Shown here in pieces: positions 25,201-37,300 of a stretch of 64,000 nucleotides of DNA. Below the pieces are notes generated by a model that saw only the letters and a program-made list of their open reading frames with translations, did not search any database and was not told the origin of the DNA. The stretch is from Oasisia sp. SBJ-2009. Its lineage: Eukaryota; Annelida; Polychaeta; Sabellida; Siboglinidae. How positions within the stretch are numbered: position 1 is the stretch's first letter; every line of letters starts with the position of its first letter. The translations under genes were made by a program, and so were the position numbers. The stretch lies in assembly GCA_964017155.1 (NCBI GenBank), contig OZ024856.1:40666770-40730769 (forward strand), written 5' to 3'.

Positions 25201-28200
25201 AACATTATAAGAAATGCACCTGAATGACAAAGTGGAGATGTCATTTCTGCCTTGTGCACCAGGAGGCATCAAGAGTTTTCTAAGTAAGCAAGAACATAAG
25301 AGAAACGACACATGACAGACCTTGTTTTCGCTTCTCCTCCCTCTTGGCCTTCAGGTCCTGCAGGGCCGACATCTTCTTAGTGTCCTTCTTGCCCTCGATG
25401 ATCTTCCGTCGTTCCTGACTGCGCTGACTCACCGAACGCATCGCAAATGACTCGGCTGCACGTTTGTCTCGTTTCTGTTCTTTTTTCTTCGCTTTCTTGA
25501 GTTTCTTCTCAATCTCGAATCTGCACATCACGGAAAAAGGTTCTCAGTTTCTGGGCTGTATAGTTATAAAATGTGTTTCACATTTAAGAAAAAAATTCAA
25601 TTTTGTAATGAATCTTCTGAAAACCTTAAATCAGGGCTGCCTACTTCACAAAATATTTTTCCGTAATGGTCATGCTGGTGGAGGTGTCGGGTTGGCAGAC
25701 AGAGGGGGGGGGACTACCCTTATATTACATTAAAGAGCAAAACTGGTAGCTTTGATCTAGAGACACATTTGTGAAGGTATCTCCTATCTATCCCTGGTCA
25801 ATCTGGCAAAACTGGAAGTACCTAGGGTAGGTCATTGAGAGGTCCTTTTCAGTTGGAAGACATGACTTCTTGTGGCTAAGTTACCATGAAAATTGTCCTG
25901 ATTATACAAAATATACTTGATATGTAACCATGCATGCTGCGCTAAAAAAACCTAGACATAATATATATAAGGGGGAGTTCCTTGAAATGATACCCATGTC
26001 TAGTTACCATCTGTGTAATGTTCAGGGCAGGGGTCAATTCAAAAAGAATTGATCAATTCAATTACAATTCAATTCCAGAATTGAAGCGCGAATTGGAATT
26101 TAAAGATTTTGAACAAATTTAATTGAAATTAGAAATGATTTTTTTTTTTTAATTGGAACTTAAAGATTTTGAATTGAATTGAAATTGAATAAAAAGGAAT
26201 TGAGCATCTGATATTTCACAGAAAGTTGGGAGTATTGCAGCGCAGCCAGTGGTGATTATAGGTGGAATTGAAAAACATTGAACTGGAATTGAATAAAAGG
26301 AATTGCAATGAATTAGAATTAAAAGAATGGAATTGGTCCCAGTCCTTATATTGTTGGCCCTTGTTCTAGCCTTTTCAGGAAAACATTTGAAAAACAGAGC
26401 GGCTTTGATAAATCAACACATCCACTACTACTACAGGCAGTGCCACCCCCTCTTATCCAGTCCACCCCACAGTAATTAATCAAGCCTTTCCCAGTGGCAG
26501 TCTGTCAATTCCTCAGCTGTAACTAAATCCAAAGTCTTTAAACCGTTGATGAATTGTTTCTTTCCCTCTAGTCTGGGTTTGCCCCCTGCCCAACCACCAC
26601 AGCAGCCATGGCTTCATTTACTGATAAATTGCAACTAGTGAATTATTACATTTTCTTAGGCAGACCACTGGGTATGAACTTGTCAGGACATTAACTTAAA
26701 TGTAGCAGTTCTTTGATGTGCATACTAGTCTCAAGTCTGATATGCTTATTTGCGTAATACACGTACTACCCGTAATCTGAGGTCAATTTCCGTAAAGATT
26801 ACGGAAAATCCGTAATGGTAGGCAGCCCTGTTAAACCGTTGATGAATTGTTTCTTTCCCTCTAGTCTGGGTTTGCCCCCTGCCCAACCACCACAGCAGCC
26901 ACAGGCTTCATTTACTGATAAATTGCAACTAGTGAATTATCACATTTTCTTAGGCAGACCATTGGGCATGAACTTGTCAGGACATTAATTTAAAGTGTCA
27001 CAGTTCTTTGATGTGTATACTAGTCTGAAGTCTGATATGCTTATTTCCGTAATACAGGGGCAGTTTCCGTACTACCGTAATCTGAGGTCAATTTCCGTAA
27101 TGATTATGGAAAATCCGTAATGGTAGGCAGCCCTGTTAAATACATAAATAAACCTTGGCATTGTTTCCCAAATGCCCTGAGCATTTTGTTTTTCAATGAA
27201 AATAATGGACAGGCAGAGCTAAGCTTTAAGTTATTTTTTTCATTCGCCTCCTGGGCCTACATTTTGCATATCCAAGTTACTGGTCCAAGTTTTGCATGAA
27301 CATGCATTTAATTTGATAAAAACATTGCTTCACAAGAAACCCAGAAGCAAGATCATGTGGACTTTTGTACATATTTGTTTTTTTGAGAAATTAACATAAC
27401 AAATATGAGACGAGAGCATGAAGTTACTCTTGTAGCAGACCAGAACTTGAGCAATCATTCAAAGTAAATGAGCAGCTACCTTCCGTGCAGTTTTGTGAAA
27501 CTCTTAATTTTTGCCTATTCTTTTTTCTTTAAAAAAATTAATATAGCAACATAAATAAGCTACAACACAAAGTTAAATGAAGATTGGGAGTGTGGTGTTC
27601 CCCTCAGTATGCTACTTGGGCCACCTTCAATACACCCAGGCTGTACCTTGTGCGCATGACCTCCCTCCTCTCTATGCGGTTGTACAGCTCCTGCTCCCGC
27701 TCCTTCTCCGTCATCTCCTCCAGTCGCTGTCGGTCCGCGTCGTCCCCGATCAGGTTCTCATCGAGTCCGTCGTGGAACTCCTCCAGCGAGTCGGAGTCGT
27801 TGTCGTCCCCGGAGCCACCATCACTTCCGGAGTCAGACACCTCACCTACATGAACAATATCACTTCAGATACCTTGCCTACATGAACAATATCACTTCAG
27901 ATACCTCGTCTACATGAACGATATCACTTCAGATACCTCGTCTACATGAACGATATCACTTCAGATACCTTGCCTACATGAACGATATCACTTCAGATAC
28001 CTTGCCTACATGAACAATATCACTTCAGATACCTCATCTACATGAACAATATCACTTCAGATACCTCATCTACATGAACAATATCACTTCAGATACCTCA
28101 TCTACATGAACAATATCACTTCAGATACCTCATCTACATGAACAATATAACTTCAGATACCTCGCCTACATGAACGATATCACTTCAGATACCTCGCCTA

Positions 28201-31200
28201 CACATACGATATCACTTCAGATACCTCGCCTACATGAACGATATCACTTCAGATACCTCGCCTACACATACGATATCACTTCAGATACCTCGCCTACATG
28301 AACGATATCACTTCAGATACCTCGCCTACATGAACGATATCACTTCAGATACCTCATCTACATGAACGATATCACTTCAGATACCTCGCCTACATGAATG
28401 ATATCACTTCAGATACCTCATCTACATGAACGATATCACTTCAGATACCTCGCCTACACATACGATATCACTTCAGATACCTTGACTACATGAACGATAT
28501 CACTTCAGATACCTCGCCTACACATACGATATCACTTCAGATACCTCGCCTACATGAACGATATCACTTCAGATATCTCGCCTACACATACGATATCACT
28601 TCAGATACCTCGCCTACATGAACGATATCACTTCAGATACCTCGCCTACACATACGATATCACTTCAGATACCTTGACTACACATATGATATAGATTCAA
28701 GATTCAAAAAACTTTATTGTCCGTTTAAAAACATATTAAAAACGGAAATTTGTCTTCAGTCACACATAAAATGAGAGTAATAAAACATTGGTGAATCATA
28801 AAGGACCTACAGTTGTCAATACACAATAAAATGATAGTAAATATAGTCATCACTAAAATTACTATATTTACTAAAAAATCAAACACACATGCAGAAATTG
28901 AGATAACTAACATACCTTCCTCTGGTTCGGAACTCTTGCCCCCGTCATCCTCACTTTCAGACGACAGATGTGCTACAGCCTTTTTTGCAGGCTTCTTCAG
29001 TTTTGCCTGTTTCTTCTTCCTCTTCCCACCAGTTGTCCACTGTCAATGACAAAAAAAATGTCAGCATTTAAAGAACTAGAAGGGGACTCTCATCTTGTGG
29101 TAAATGAGACAAATTTGCATATGTCAAACACAATGCTATCTTTTGATTTTTGTAAGAACTCAGTAAATTACCACAAAAGATGATGATACAGCGTGTCCAA
29201 AATTACAAGCAGTTTTATCTAAATATCTTGGAGACTGTTAATAGAGAAAGTAGTTCCAGAAATGTGAACCAAGGTCAACCTCACCCCTGACAACAGGGTT
29301 TCAGGAGCAGAATGACATACTATATCAATGTGCTCAACACAGAAATAAACGACTGCTTATAGTAAAAGCTGTCTACACACATAACTACTGCCACTCAGTT
29401 TCTACATCATTAGGAAAGGTCAAGGTTGTTTCATATTGGCTGCGAAAATACCAGATAGTGGCAACTGGCAGTCATAGACAGGATGATATAATGAAGCCTT
29501 CTGATCAGATGCAACACCAGCACGATACAAACATTGAAGTCAGCTTGTGTAAACTGAACATGGACGCTAGTTATCAACATTTAGTTAACTACAAATGAAA
29601 AATGGATGAGGCCCTGATATCGCTTGGACTATATTGTGATTTTGGTGAATCATAGTGGCACTGACATAGAGTATCAATACACAATTAGATAAATTTGTAT
29701 TGAGTTTATGACAAAAATAGGCACACCATAAAACAAACTGCAATCAAATACAAATGTATTGTGTATTACCTTTCCACAAAAATAAATATATGCAAAATTA
29801 GAGAAAAAGATAGTTACATTTTTTTTACAGAAAAAACTGAAAATGGACCAGTTTTCGAGCCCTCGAAGACCTTATGGTACCTTTACAATGATCCAATCAA
29901 ATATAAATTTATTATGTATAGTTGCAGTGCCCTAATAAAACATAGATCCAATACATTTTCTGAGATATGGGAGCTAACGGCCCAAAAGGACTAAAAATAT
30001 TTACACTGGTCAAGTAGAATGCACCATTGTAAATGCAATTAATGCTAATTAATCGGTTAATAACATACTTCTTCGTCACTACCCGAGGAAGATTCTGATA
30101 CGCTGTCACTGTCGGCCTTGGCAGCAGCTGGTTCGGAGTTCGTTTTCTTCTTCTTTGCCAGAGCTTTCAGGGCCTAGACGAAAGGAATAATCAGATTGTT
30201 GCTATCTTATTTGTTCCTGAAATTCTGGGGTCACTTTTTGTTTTCTTCTATTATTATTTATCATACTGGAATGTTATCCATAATTATACTATATACGGTC
30301 ATAAATTTCATAATACTTGCAAAGCTACACATATACACACATCTAGGACGACACAAATTTGCCAAAAAAAGCCTTGAATATAATTTCCTTCCTATTATAA
30401 ACGAGATTCCAGAATTAGTTTTAGAAAAACCTTTATTTTGGGATTGTCATTTAATTATTTCTACTTGTATTACACTATACACAAGCATGGCACTAAATGT
30501 ACTTCAGATATGGCTTCACCTACAGAGATAGACATCGTATTGAAGAAAAAATATAGATGATGTAGAGAGGTATATTAAATGTGTAACATTAGAAGTCGCT
30601 TCTCTGATAGCTACATTTTAGTTTTAACAAGTCACTGACTTCCATTTCACAGGTCATTTTTGATTACTTATAATAGCGTGTTTAACAATAGTTTATGTAC
30701 ACATTATTATTTCTTGTACTTGTTGGGGTCAAAAATAAACATCTTGTTCTAATGGAGCTATTTCTTTTGATTAATGATTACACTCACATACTAGCTACAT
30801 ATTTATAAAACTACTGGGTAGTTTGTTATATTTTTTACAATTTCCAATTCATTTTACCAGCATTTTACAGCAAGGTTTTCATTTTTTTTTTACAATTTAT
30901 GGTGATCATTTCCCTCATCTTCGATGAAAGAAATCATCACCCTAAATTGTCCGAGATGTGTCCGAGATCTGTTTTGGTTGTTTTTCAAAAATTTTAGGAG
31001 TCTGCACGATCAATTTTTCTGGCATGTATAATGAACTCATGAAAAACTGGCAAACATTTAAACCGCTGATTTATTGGCGTAAAGAAGATTGAGTGAAGTC
31101 AAGAAATGGAAAATAAAGAAGTGTCCAACAGGTTACATTTTTTCAAGGCAGCGTACTTAGCCTTTAGAACTAAGACATAATGGGCACAAAACCTAAAATA

Positions 31201-31454
31201 TCGAAATGTGTTGTACTATTCACTAAAATATACAGATTCATTTTGCTAAATAATATTTGGATAGGTGTTTTTGACGGATTTCTGTTTTTGACTGCAACGG
31301 AGTTTCTTGACTTTCTTTGATTTTTGTTGTTTATAGCGGTCCTGTAAATGAATAAGTGGTCACTGAGAAGTTATACCTCTTCAAAATCGGAACCACTATC
31401 ACTGCCATCGCTATCTGATTCAATTAATGCGACCTTCGTCTTTCGTTTAACCAT
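14261..31454 (-). CDS. RTF1: RTF1 homologue, Paf1/RNA polymerase II complex component, 17 coding exons
   Basis: Exons, 5' to 3' (minus): 31454-31377, 30173-30069, 29039-28916, 27845-27647, 25520-25321, 22740-22533, 22114-22031, 21409-21319, 20925-20843, 20317-20122, 19749-19672, 18761-18640, 17001-16866, 16250-16185, 15733-15680, 15241-15121, 14370-14261. All are GT-AG with consistent phases, giving 684 aa (human about 710). The start [16 protein letters not shown] resembles vertebrate RTF1. Residues about 124-190 are the histone-modification domain ([25 protein letters not shown]), which promotes H2B ubiquitylation. An uninterrupted run of 16 Asp (253-268) comes from GAT/GAC repeats. The Plus3 domain (about 318-450: [43 protein letters not shown]) binds phospho-Spt5 in known homologues. 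It ends [14 protein letters not shown]. Introns carry transposons, and three acceptors carry minisatellites. Confidence 0.96.
14675..14874. mobile_element. 200-bp MITE with telomere-like interior (RTF1 last intron)
   Basis: Terminal inverted repeats gtagtggcttcttgctaa (14675-14692 and reverse complement 14857-14874) extend with a small gap into ctcacgtaca. The centre (about 14768-14816) holds degenerate ctaaccctaaccc, cctaaatccta and aacctaaacc units. It has no coding capacity. Target-site duplications were not resolved. Confidence 0.8.
17002..17868. repeat. 40-bp minisatellite abutting the RTF1 exon 13 acceptor
   Basis: About 22 units of 38-40 bp. On the RTF1 (minus) strand each unit ends with tgcctgctccctgtgcag, which at the array edge (17002) is the real 3' splice site of exon 13. 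The pyrimidine tract and AG are therefore multiplied about 22 times. Part of the array has a three-unit higher order (40+40+38 = 118 bp). The minus strand is open in all three frames because the unit lacks stops; the resulting 296-347 aa ORFs are not regarded as genes. Confidence 0.95.
18764..18975. repeat. 42-bp minisatellite abutting the RTF1 exon 12 acceptor
   Basis: About five units of 42 bp (plus strand: acatgctaccagtgatgac, agttacttcacacaaacac). On the minus strand each unit contains tgtgtctgtgtttgtgtgaag, and the real acceptor is tgtgtctgtgtttgtgtcag at the array edge (18762), so the units carry a near copy of the splice site. The copies' AG is out of frame with exon 12. The distal unit (about 18940) is degenerate. 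Confidence 0.9.
19125..19206. repeat. (TA)n microsatellite, RTF1 intron 11
   Basis: An alternating AT tract with a few GT/GC interruptions on the left, in the intron between RTF1 exons 11 and 12. A shorter TA tract lies at about 16656-16677. Confidence 0.9.
22150..22440 (-). mobile_element. tRNA-derived SINE, antisense, RTF1 intron 6
   Basis: On the minus strand an A box (tggtctagtgg, about 22425) and B box (ggtttgagtcc, about 22376) sit at tRNA-like spacing after aaggcacag. The body contains gataatgagcagacac and agtgccttgcctaagtgg, resembling common SINE cores. The family differs from the SINE copies at 6.6 and 47.2 kb. The low-coordinate end is approximate. Confidence 0.65.
23040..23385 (-). 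mobile_element. Possible LINE 3' tail, antisense, RTF1 intron 5
   Basis: The segment starts gaatttgcctttatttgat on the plus strand, that is AATAAAGGCAAATTC at a minus-strand 3' end, as in the other LINE tails of this window. It contains a minus-strand ORF of 69 codons without recognisable motifs. This is weak, based on tail style and context only. Confidence 0.3.
23409..24749. mobile_element. 1.34-kb inverted-repeat DNA transposon with TA flanks (RTF1 intron 5)
   Basis: The ends match as inverted repeats for about 38 bp with three mismatches, starting tgtgactcatcttaacaaaa on both sides (23409 onward, and the complement ending at 24749). A TA dinucleotide flanks each end (23407-23408, 24750-24751), as expected for a TA target duplication. 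Inside, the plus strand from 23973 reads [12 protein letters not shown]..., then after breaks [15 protein letters not shown] and [16 protein letters not shown]. This is an acidic N-terminal-like fragment interrupted by stops with no catalytic domain. It is probably a non-autonomous derivative; the superfamily was not identified. Confidence 0.8.
25632..27135. mobile_element. 1.5-kb inverted-repeat element with CAGGG ends and TTAAAT duplication (RTF1 intron 4)
   Basis: The left end cagggctgcctac (25632-25644) is matched by its exact complement at 27123-27135. The hexamer ttaaat directly precedes the left end (25626-25631) and directly follows the right end (27136-27141), as a target-site duplication would. 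CAGGG termini suggest the hAT superfamily, but hAT duplications are usually 8 bp, so this is tentative. The interior has a GAATT-rich tract (26030-26340) and an imperfect tandem duplication of about 300 bp (about 26541-26831 and 26832-27135), each half ending in the same terminal repeat. Confidence 0.7.
27846..28690. repeat. 32-bp minisatellite spanning the RTF1 exon 4 splice junction
   Basis: About 26 units of 32 bp (plus: gcctacatgaacgatatcac, ttcagatacctc). On the minus strand each unit reads ...gttcatgtag|gcgaggtatctga-agtgat, which parallels the real junction tgtag|GTGAGGTGTCTGA (27846/27845) followed, after six extra bases, by AGTGAT. The unit therefore appears derived from the intron-exon boundary itself and carries the acceptor AG and about 20 bp of exon. 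Units vary as tgaacg/cataca types in partly alternating order. Confidence 0.92.
28690..28905 (-). mobile_element. LINE 3' end fragment, antisense, RTF1 intron 3
   Basis: Plus-strand agattcaagattcaaaaaac followed by tttattgtcc is, on the minus strand, a 3' terminus of the form GGACAATAAAGTTTTTTGAA with a short TTGAATC repeat tail, typical of CR1/L2-like LINEs. The remainder is AT-rich 3' UTR-like sequence with no protein motif. It borders the exon 4 minisatellite. Confidence 0.5.
30240..30755 (+). mobile_element. LINE 3' fragment in RTF1 intron 1, same subfamily as the 60.7-kb element
   Basis: The translated segment [19 protein letters not shown]...PELVLEK closely parallels the C-terminus of the element at 60.7-63.9 kb (RHEFAKKSLKHNLPHTIND...PELVLEK), and nucleotide similarity begins upstream near 30245. 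The frame is broken and no RT core is present. The 3' end lies near an AATAAA at about 30732. It is inserted opposite to RTF1 transcription. Confidence 0.8.
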
Positions 31455-32565
31455 TATTTCAGACTTTTAAAGTCGGTACATTTGTCTTAGCTTCCCAATT
31501 TCGCTCAAAATGGCAACCGGTGGAGCATCCGCATTAATACTGCGTTTCTATTGGCTTAATAATCAGCTATGACACTAATTACTATGCATGAAACTCCAGA
31601 GAGGAAAATAACATCTGAATATGTTTTGAAACTAATATAAATATTGTTGCTATATGTCAAGCAAAGTACAATTGATGCATAATCTTGATTGACAACATTT
31701 ATTTGCTAGCGAATGGTATTAGGATGGCATATATGGGTGCGGAGTATTCTCTACTGCAGCGCCTCATCGCGGACAGTTTTCTTCCGGGATCGTATCAAAA
31801 TCGAACAAACGAAACCACGGGGACACACGTAGACAATGCAACCATGCATTGATCACACATATATTATAATAGTTGCAGAACCTTGTATTGTAATTGTGAC
31901 ATGTAGTACGGTGAATGTATCCTTAGGCAAACCTATGCACGTACCAACCTAAAGAGTATGTACATTTCTGATAATGGAGTTAAACTACATTAATTACTTT
32001 GGAACTCCTAGCTTCGATGGATAATTCACTGATTACTTGTAGGAATGATCATTTTTTGCAAAACACGTTACATAAATGAGATAACTTAAATACATTTTAA
32101 GATTATTCATTGTCTACCTAAGGCTTTAATTACTAAATGTTCCAATATTTTCGTTAGGACAAATATATTATAATGGTTCGTTATATATGTAAATAGAATT
32201 GTTGCAGCTTTTCTGGTTGCACTCTCTTTTTAGTTGCATTATGAACTTAGTAAAACAATTATAAGGGTAACCTTGCATTTCTCTTACCCTTATACTCTGG
32301 ATATGTAATTATGTATGATGAAACATGTGTTGTTGTTGAAATTAATTTAATTCATTCATGAATGCTTTTTCTATCAAAAAGCTGCCTTAATTGGTATATT
32401 CGGCAGACAAGCAGAATCACACAAATTAAGTTAGTTGTAGTAGAGCCTATATTTCAGTCGTTGTCTCAAAAAGACAGATCCAATGTATCTGATCTGGTCT
32501 GACACGAGTATGGCTGAAGATTGTTTCGCTGACGTCCGATTTTTTTCCACTGCCCTTCATGGTAT
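31455..32565. other. RTF1 5' flank
   Basis: Region upstream of the RTF1 start codon (minus). No TATA or other decisive promoter element was found. A less AT-rich patch at about 31725-31830 may mark the promoter or 5' exon. Nothing else was recognised. Confidence 0.35.
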
Positions 32566-33560
32566 ATAATATAATAATAATAACTTTACTGTCCAGTCAA
32601 AGAATGTATATAATATACACTTTGCACTTTGGAGGATGCATAAAAACACAGTATTTAAATCACATAATAATTAATGCATGTACGCCGTAAAATCAAGTAT
32701 AACAATATATAAACCGTAGCTATAAAAGATCAAATATTGGAATAGTAGTTGCTAAATGACAATAATTTATTATAAGATAAATATATATGGTAAAACAACA
32801 CTGCATTGCCAGCAGTAGAGATTTGAAAAGTCGGTCAACGATGATATGATGTGGCTGTTTCATATACTTGACGGATGATGGGATTAATGATTTAAGGGTA
32901 CGATGGGTTTTTACAATTGGGATTCTGCATACTTTCTTCCACAAGGGAAAAGGTCACAATGGTCGTGTAAGAAGTGAGTGGGTCAGTTAAGATTTTCGTT
33001 GCCATTTGCTATGTTCTTGACTTGCGTAATTGCTCCAGACTGGTATCGGGTGTACAACATCCAGCGATCTTGCAAGAAATTGTGAATAGAGTCTATTCTG
33101 TATAATTTGTCTCTGTTTTTGACTGAGAGGTATCCCAACCAGTAAATGAGACCAACAGTCATAACAGTTTTCACAAATGAATCGTGGAACACAAACAAAA
33201 TGTGTTTGTCTATAATGTGCAAGGCATTGAGTTTTCTCACAAGTATAATCTTTGCTGGCCTTTCTTAAATCGATCCATTGTGTTATCATCCCACCTTAAT
33301 TTGTCATCAATTGTTGTACCCAGATATTTATAAGTATTCACAATTTTTTAATTTTGCGGCTTTTTGCCCATTGATGTTGACAGGGTTGGGATGATACACA
33401 CCTAATCGTTAGTATATTACAATTTCATTAATTCTGATAACATTGAACTTAAGGCAGTTGGCCGCACACCATGACACAAAGCGATCTGTCACTTCTGTAG
33501 TCTGTTTCGTCGTTAGAATTATATGTAATCCGCAATTTGCACCAGGATCGAACCACTTCA
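32566..33560 (-). mobile_element. Degenerate LINE (RT C-terminal half), between RTF1 and ZFYVE1
   Basis: Minus-strand reading in shifting frames gives RFVSWCAANCLKFNV (about 33490), then RKLNALHIIDKHILFVFHDS, VGLIYWLGYLSVKNRDKLYR and finally YRIPIVKTHRTLKSLIPSSV near 32920. This is the standard order after the RT active site of L2/Crack-like LINEs. Multiple frameshifts and stops show it is inactive. The 3' end is the plus-strand (TAA)n-like start at about 32566. Confidence 0.75.
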
Positions 33561-33590
33561 CTGAATTTTGGGGGCTTACTCTAGCACCCT

Positions 33591-33640
33591 GCCCGCCCGC
33601 CCGCCCGCCCGCCCGCCCGCCCGCCCGCCCGCCCGCCCGC
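33591..33640. repeat. (CCCG)n microsatellite
   Basis: About 12 perfect copies of CCCG at the upstream edge of the LINE relic. The complementary strand has regularly spaced GGG runs and could form a G-quadruplex. Confidence 0.97.
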
Positions 33641-33693
33641 TCTTCATACACGGTAGGCCTATGTAGTAGTAGCTAGGTCTGTGCAAAGTTAGC

Positions 33694-33729
<36 letters not shown>

Positions 33730-34371
33730 CAAACATAACATGTATAATAAATTATATACACTGCATGAACACATATACAATGTATATAGGCCGGTGTAGA
33801 GACGCTAAAAACACTATACATAAACAATGCATATATAATTATACTATTATAGTGATACAAAGTGCATACGTATACACGTATGTATGTTTTATACACATGT
33901 TGTTGGTACACAATATACAGCACATAATATTGTACAATTAAAGTACACAGGCAGACAGACAGACGCCCGTGCACACACAGACGCGGCGTATGTCTACATG
34001 ACTATGCACGCCAGCGTTCGTGCATGTGTAGGCAATTGCGCGCGCATGCATTACGAGGATGAGGTTAACCAGTTTTTTTTTTGAATTTAGTTATAATTGT
34101 AACTGTGGTCTGTCCATATAGACCAGACACATTTCGTACAAATTCAAAGCGATTAATTTATCATTTGTAAAACCACAATAACTAACTCCAACCAAGTACA
34201 ATATTTCTGATACATATTGAGAACACCCCTAATATAGAGCACAAGTCGACCATGACCTTCCAGAGATCCATGAGTAATCATAAACAAGGACTCATTCTAT
34301 CCTGACTGTTGGTATTCCCCGACCCGAGAAACGCAAACGTCTACCCGCATTTCATGTACACAAAGAAGAAA

Positions 34372-37300
34372 ATGTCGGCGCGACAGTCGCACGGTAGAGC
34401 GACGAATAGAAGCGTCTCGTCGATAAAATATTGCCAGGAGAGGTACAGCTGCGACGGCGAGAAAGCGGAAGCTTGTTACGAGTGCGACGAGTGCGGGTCC
34501 CTGCAGTGCGCCCAATGCGAGGTGAAACTGCACGAGCTGCCGCGGACCACCTTCCACGACCGACGGCGTCTGGAGCCGCCTCCGCCGGAGAAACTCTGTC
34601 AACTACCGACGTGCTCGCGACGAAACTTCGCTGACGTGCGTTGCGACGATTGCGCGCAGAACTTCTGTTTCGACTGCAGCCAGAGCGTCCACGCTCACGG
34701 CAGACGGAAGCACCACAAGCCGCAGCGTCTCGACTCGCTGTCGCTCGGATTAGCGGAAATCAACCTGGACGACCCCCCTGCCGACGGGATTTGCATAAAA
34801 GACGGGTCGGCGGATGATGTAACCGCACGGAATACTAGGAACAGTGTGAACTTGCTGTCACCGGATAGTGATGACAATGACAGTCTGTCGTTGCCATATC
34901 TCACCCTGCCACCACAAGAGAGCTGTCCAACAGGCACTGTTGTGACGGCTGCAGACAGTCACGGACTGGGAGAACTGGCCTGTGCTGCCCCTGTTGTTGC
35001 ACCAACAAACATGACAGATTGCGGAAAAGCACTGAGGAGACAGACAGAAGAGAGCAGTGTGGATAGTGTCTACAAAGACTGCACTAGTTTCCTTCTTGCC
35101 GACCAGCAAGAGATCTTGAAAGTATGCCGCTTTGTTCAACTATTAGATCACCATAACATAAATTATAAAGTTTTTTCTGGTACTAAAAACAGAGTTAATA
35201 AACGAGCATACATAATAGCGACAACATTATAAAATATTAGCTAGACATTACAATTTTTCAAGGGGTTACTGTTATACTATTTTGGAACATTAAACATTCT
35301 GAAATGTTTCCAGAGATTAATATACTATCTGTGAATCTGTCCCCATGTATCTGCATGTTTAATATACATCTCAATGCAGATGTGTATTTATGGCATATCA
35401 ACTTCCCGTTTTAGGTTGCAAATGATAGCGAATTCATTGAGAAGCTTGGTTGTGATTCAAATGTGCTCGTCAAGGTTGTGTCGATATTTGGCAACACGGG
35501 CGATGGTAAATCACACACACTCAACCACACGTTCTTCGGTGGCAAGGAAGTCTTCCCAACCTCCCCGGAGCAAACATCATGCACAATGGGGATTTGGGCA
35601 GCCTTTGACCCTGTCCGAAATGCCATCATCATCGACACTGAAGGACTCCTTGGGGTGTCGGCCAATCAGAACCAGCGAACACGACTGCTGCTGAAGGTCC
35701 TCGCAGTGTCCGACATTGTGATTTACCGCAGTAACGCGGACAGACTCCACAACGACCTGTTTCAGTTTCTTGGAGACGCGTCGGCAGCGTACTCGAAGCA
35801 CTTCTCACAAGAGTTGCGAGCGGCCGTTCGTAGGGGCAACATGAATCTGAGGCCATCTGATCTTGGTCCAGCAGTGGTCATCTTCCACGAGACACGTCAT
35901 ACAGACACTCTCAGAAAGAGTAAGTTATAATAAATAATAAGCCTCAACTGGTCTTGGCATCTTTTATAAAATCGTTGAACCACTTTAAGCTACCAGTTTT
36001 CATTTTTTAGTTAAGATGCAAAATCTTTGTTTCGAGAATATTTTGTAATTTAACTAAAAAATTCACAAAATATTCTCGGAACAAATATTTTGCAGCAATG
36101 CAGGTGAACATAATGCATATAATATCACCAGTTTGCAGTTTAGAACTTATTCTTGAATCGGTTTCAGCCCAGAAATGTGTAATAATAGTATACGGTAATT
36201 TACTATGTATTTAAAAATTAAATACATGTACCGTAACTGGGGAAACCAAAGTTATATGTTATGCTATGTTCTATATACAACGTATGTATGTTTGTCCACT
36301 ATTGCAGACATGGGAGGCGACTCCCCTGAAGGGTTCCTGCGACAACGTTTCCAGGAGTTGTGTCTGTCCATCGATGCCTTCAGCTCCCTGGAGTACGTCG
36401 GTACACAGACAGCAGCGCCCCCTACTGACTTCAGTGTGCTCCAGAATGCCGTCACGAAGCAGCTGATGAATACAAACGTGCGATCAAAACGCAAACCCAC
36501 GGTCGTGTTTAGTGCACTACAGGTAAGGATATTTTATTTACTTAGCTTGGTAGCTCACCAAACTTCTTTTGCCTGTTCTAGTCATCTCATCATCTATATG
36601 TTCGCACTGCATTAATCAGTGGTACACAGTCTGAATTATACTATTGTAGTATCACTTTATAAACTAGTGGATTCTCCCGTCAGGCCAACGAATGAGTAGA
36701 TAGACAGGGCATCGGCTGGAAGGGTCCAAGTATGGGAATGAAGACCAATCGTAGAGGCCATAAACACTGCATGGGGAGGATTCCCGAGTTGTTGAGGCGT
36801 GTGCCCTCTGTTTCCTCTTCTCTGGATAGCTACCGCTCTGTTGCATTCTAGGGTCTCTGTGCCTTGTAACAGTTGTCTCAAGCAGTCCCTGTCATGAGTC
36901 ATCTCCTCCCTGGACATAGAACTCAAGTAATCATTAGCATGGCATTCAGTATGTCTTGATATTGCTTGGAGGGCCTTTTATAATTTACCAAATATCTGTT
37001 CTAACACGGCGACAATCGAGAAAGCGTGTTTAGTTAGTGAAGTCATGAACCAGGCTTTTTATGTTAGAAACATCTAATTTCCGCATGATATTTATAAATA
37101 GTTTATTTTTATAATCTATTTAGTTTAAGACATTTGTGAACAGCTACGTCTAGGGGCAGTAGTGATGTTTGTCAGTAACAAGTCTGTCAAATTAAACCAC
37201 CCTCTACCGTAACTGGGGTATTTACACAGAAACGTCAAATGAAACAGTCTAGTCTAGTCTAGTCTAGTCTAGTCTAGTCTAGTCTAGTCTAGTCTAGTCT

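Noticed and set aside
34309..34371. Upstream in-frame ATG for ZFYVE1 adding 21 residues
   Set aside because: The downstream ATG (34372) gives a start resembling the recalled human protein; the extension resembles nothing, though it cannot be excluded.
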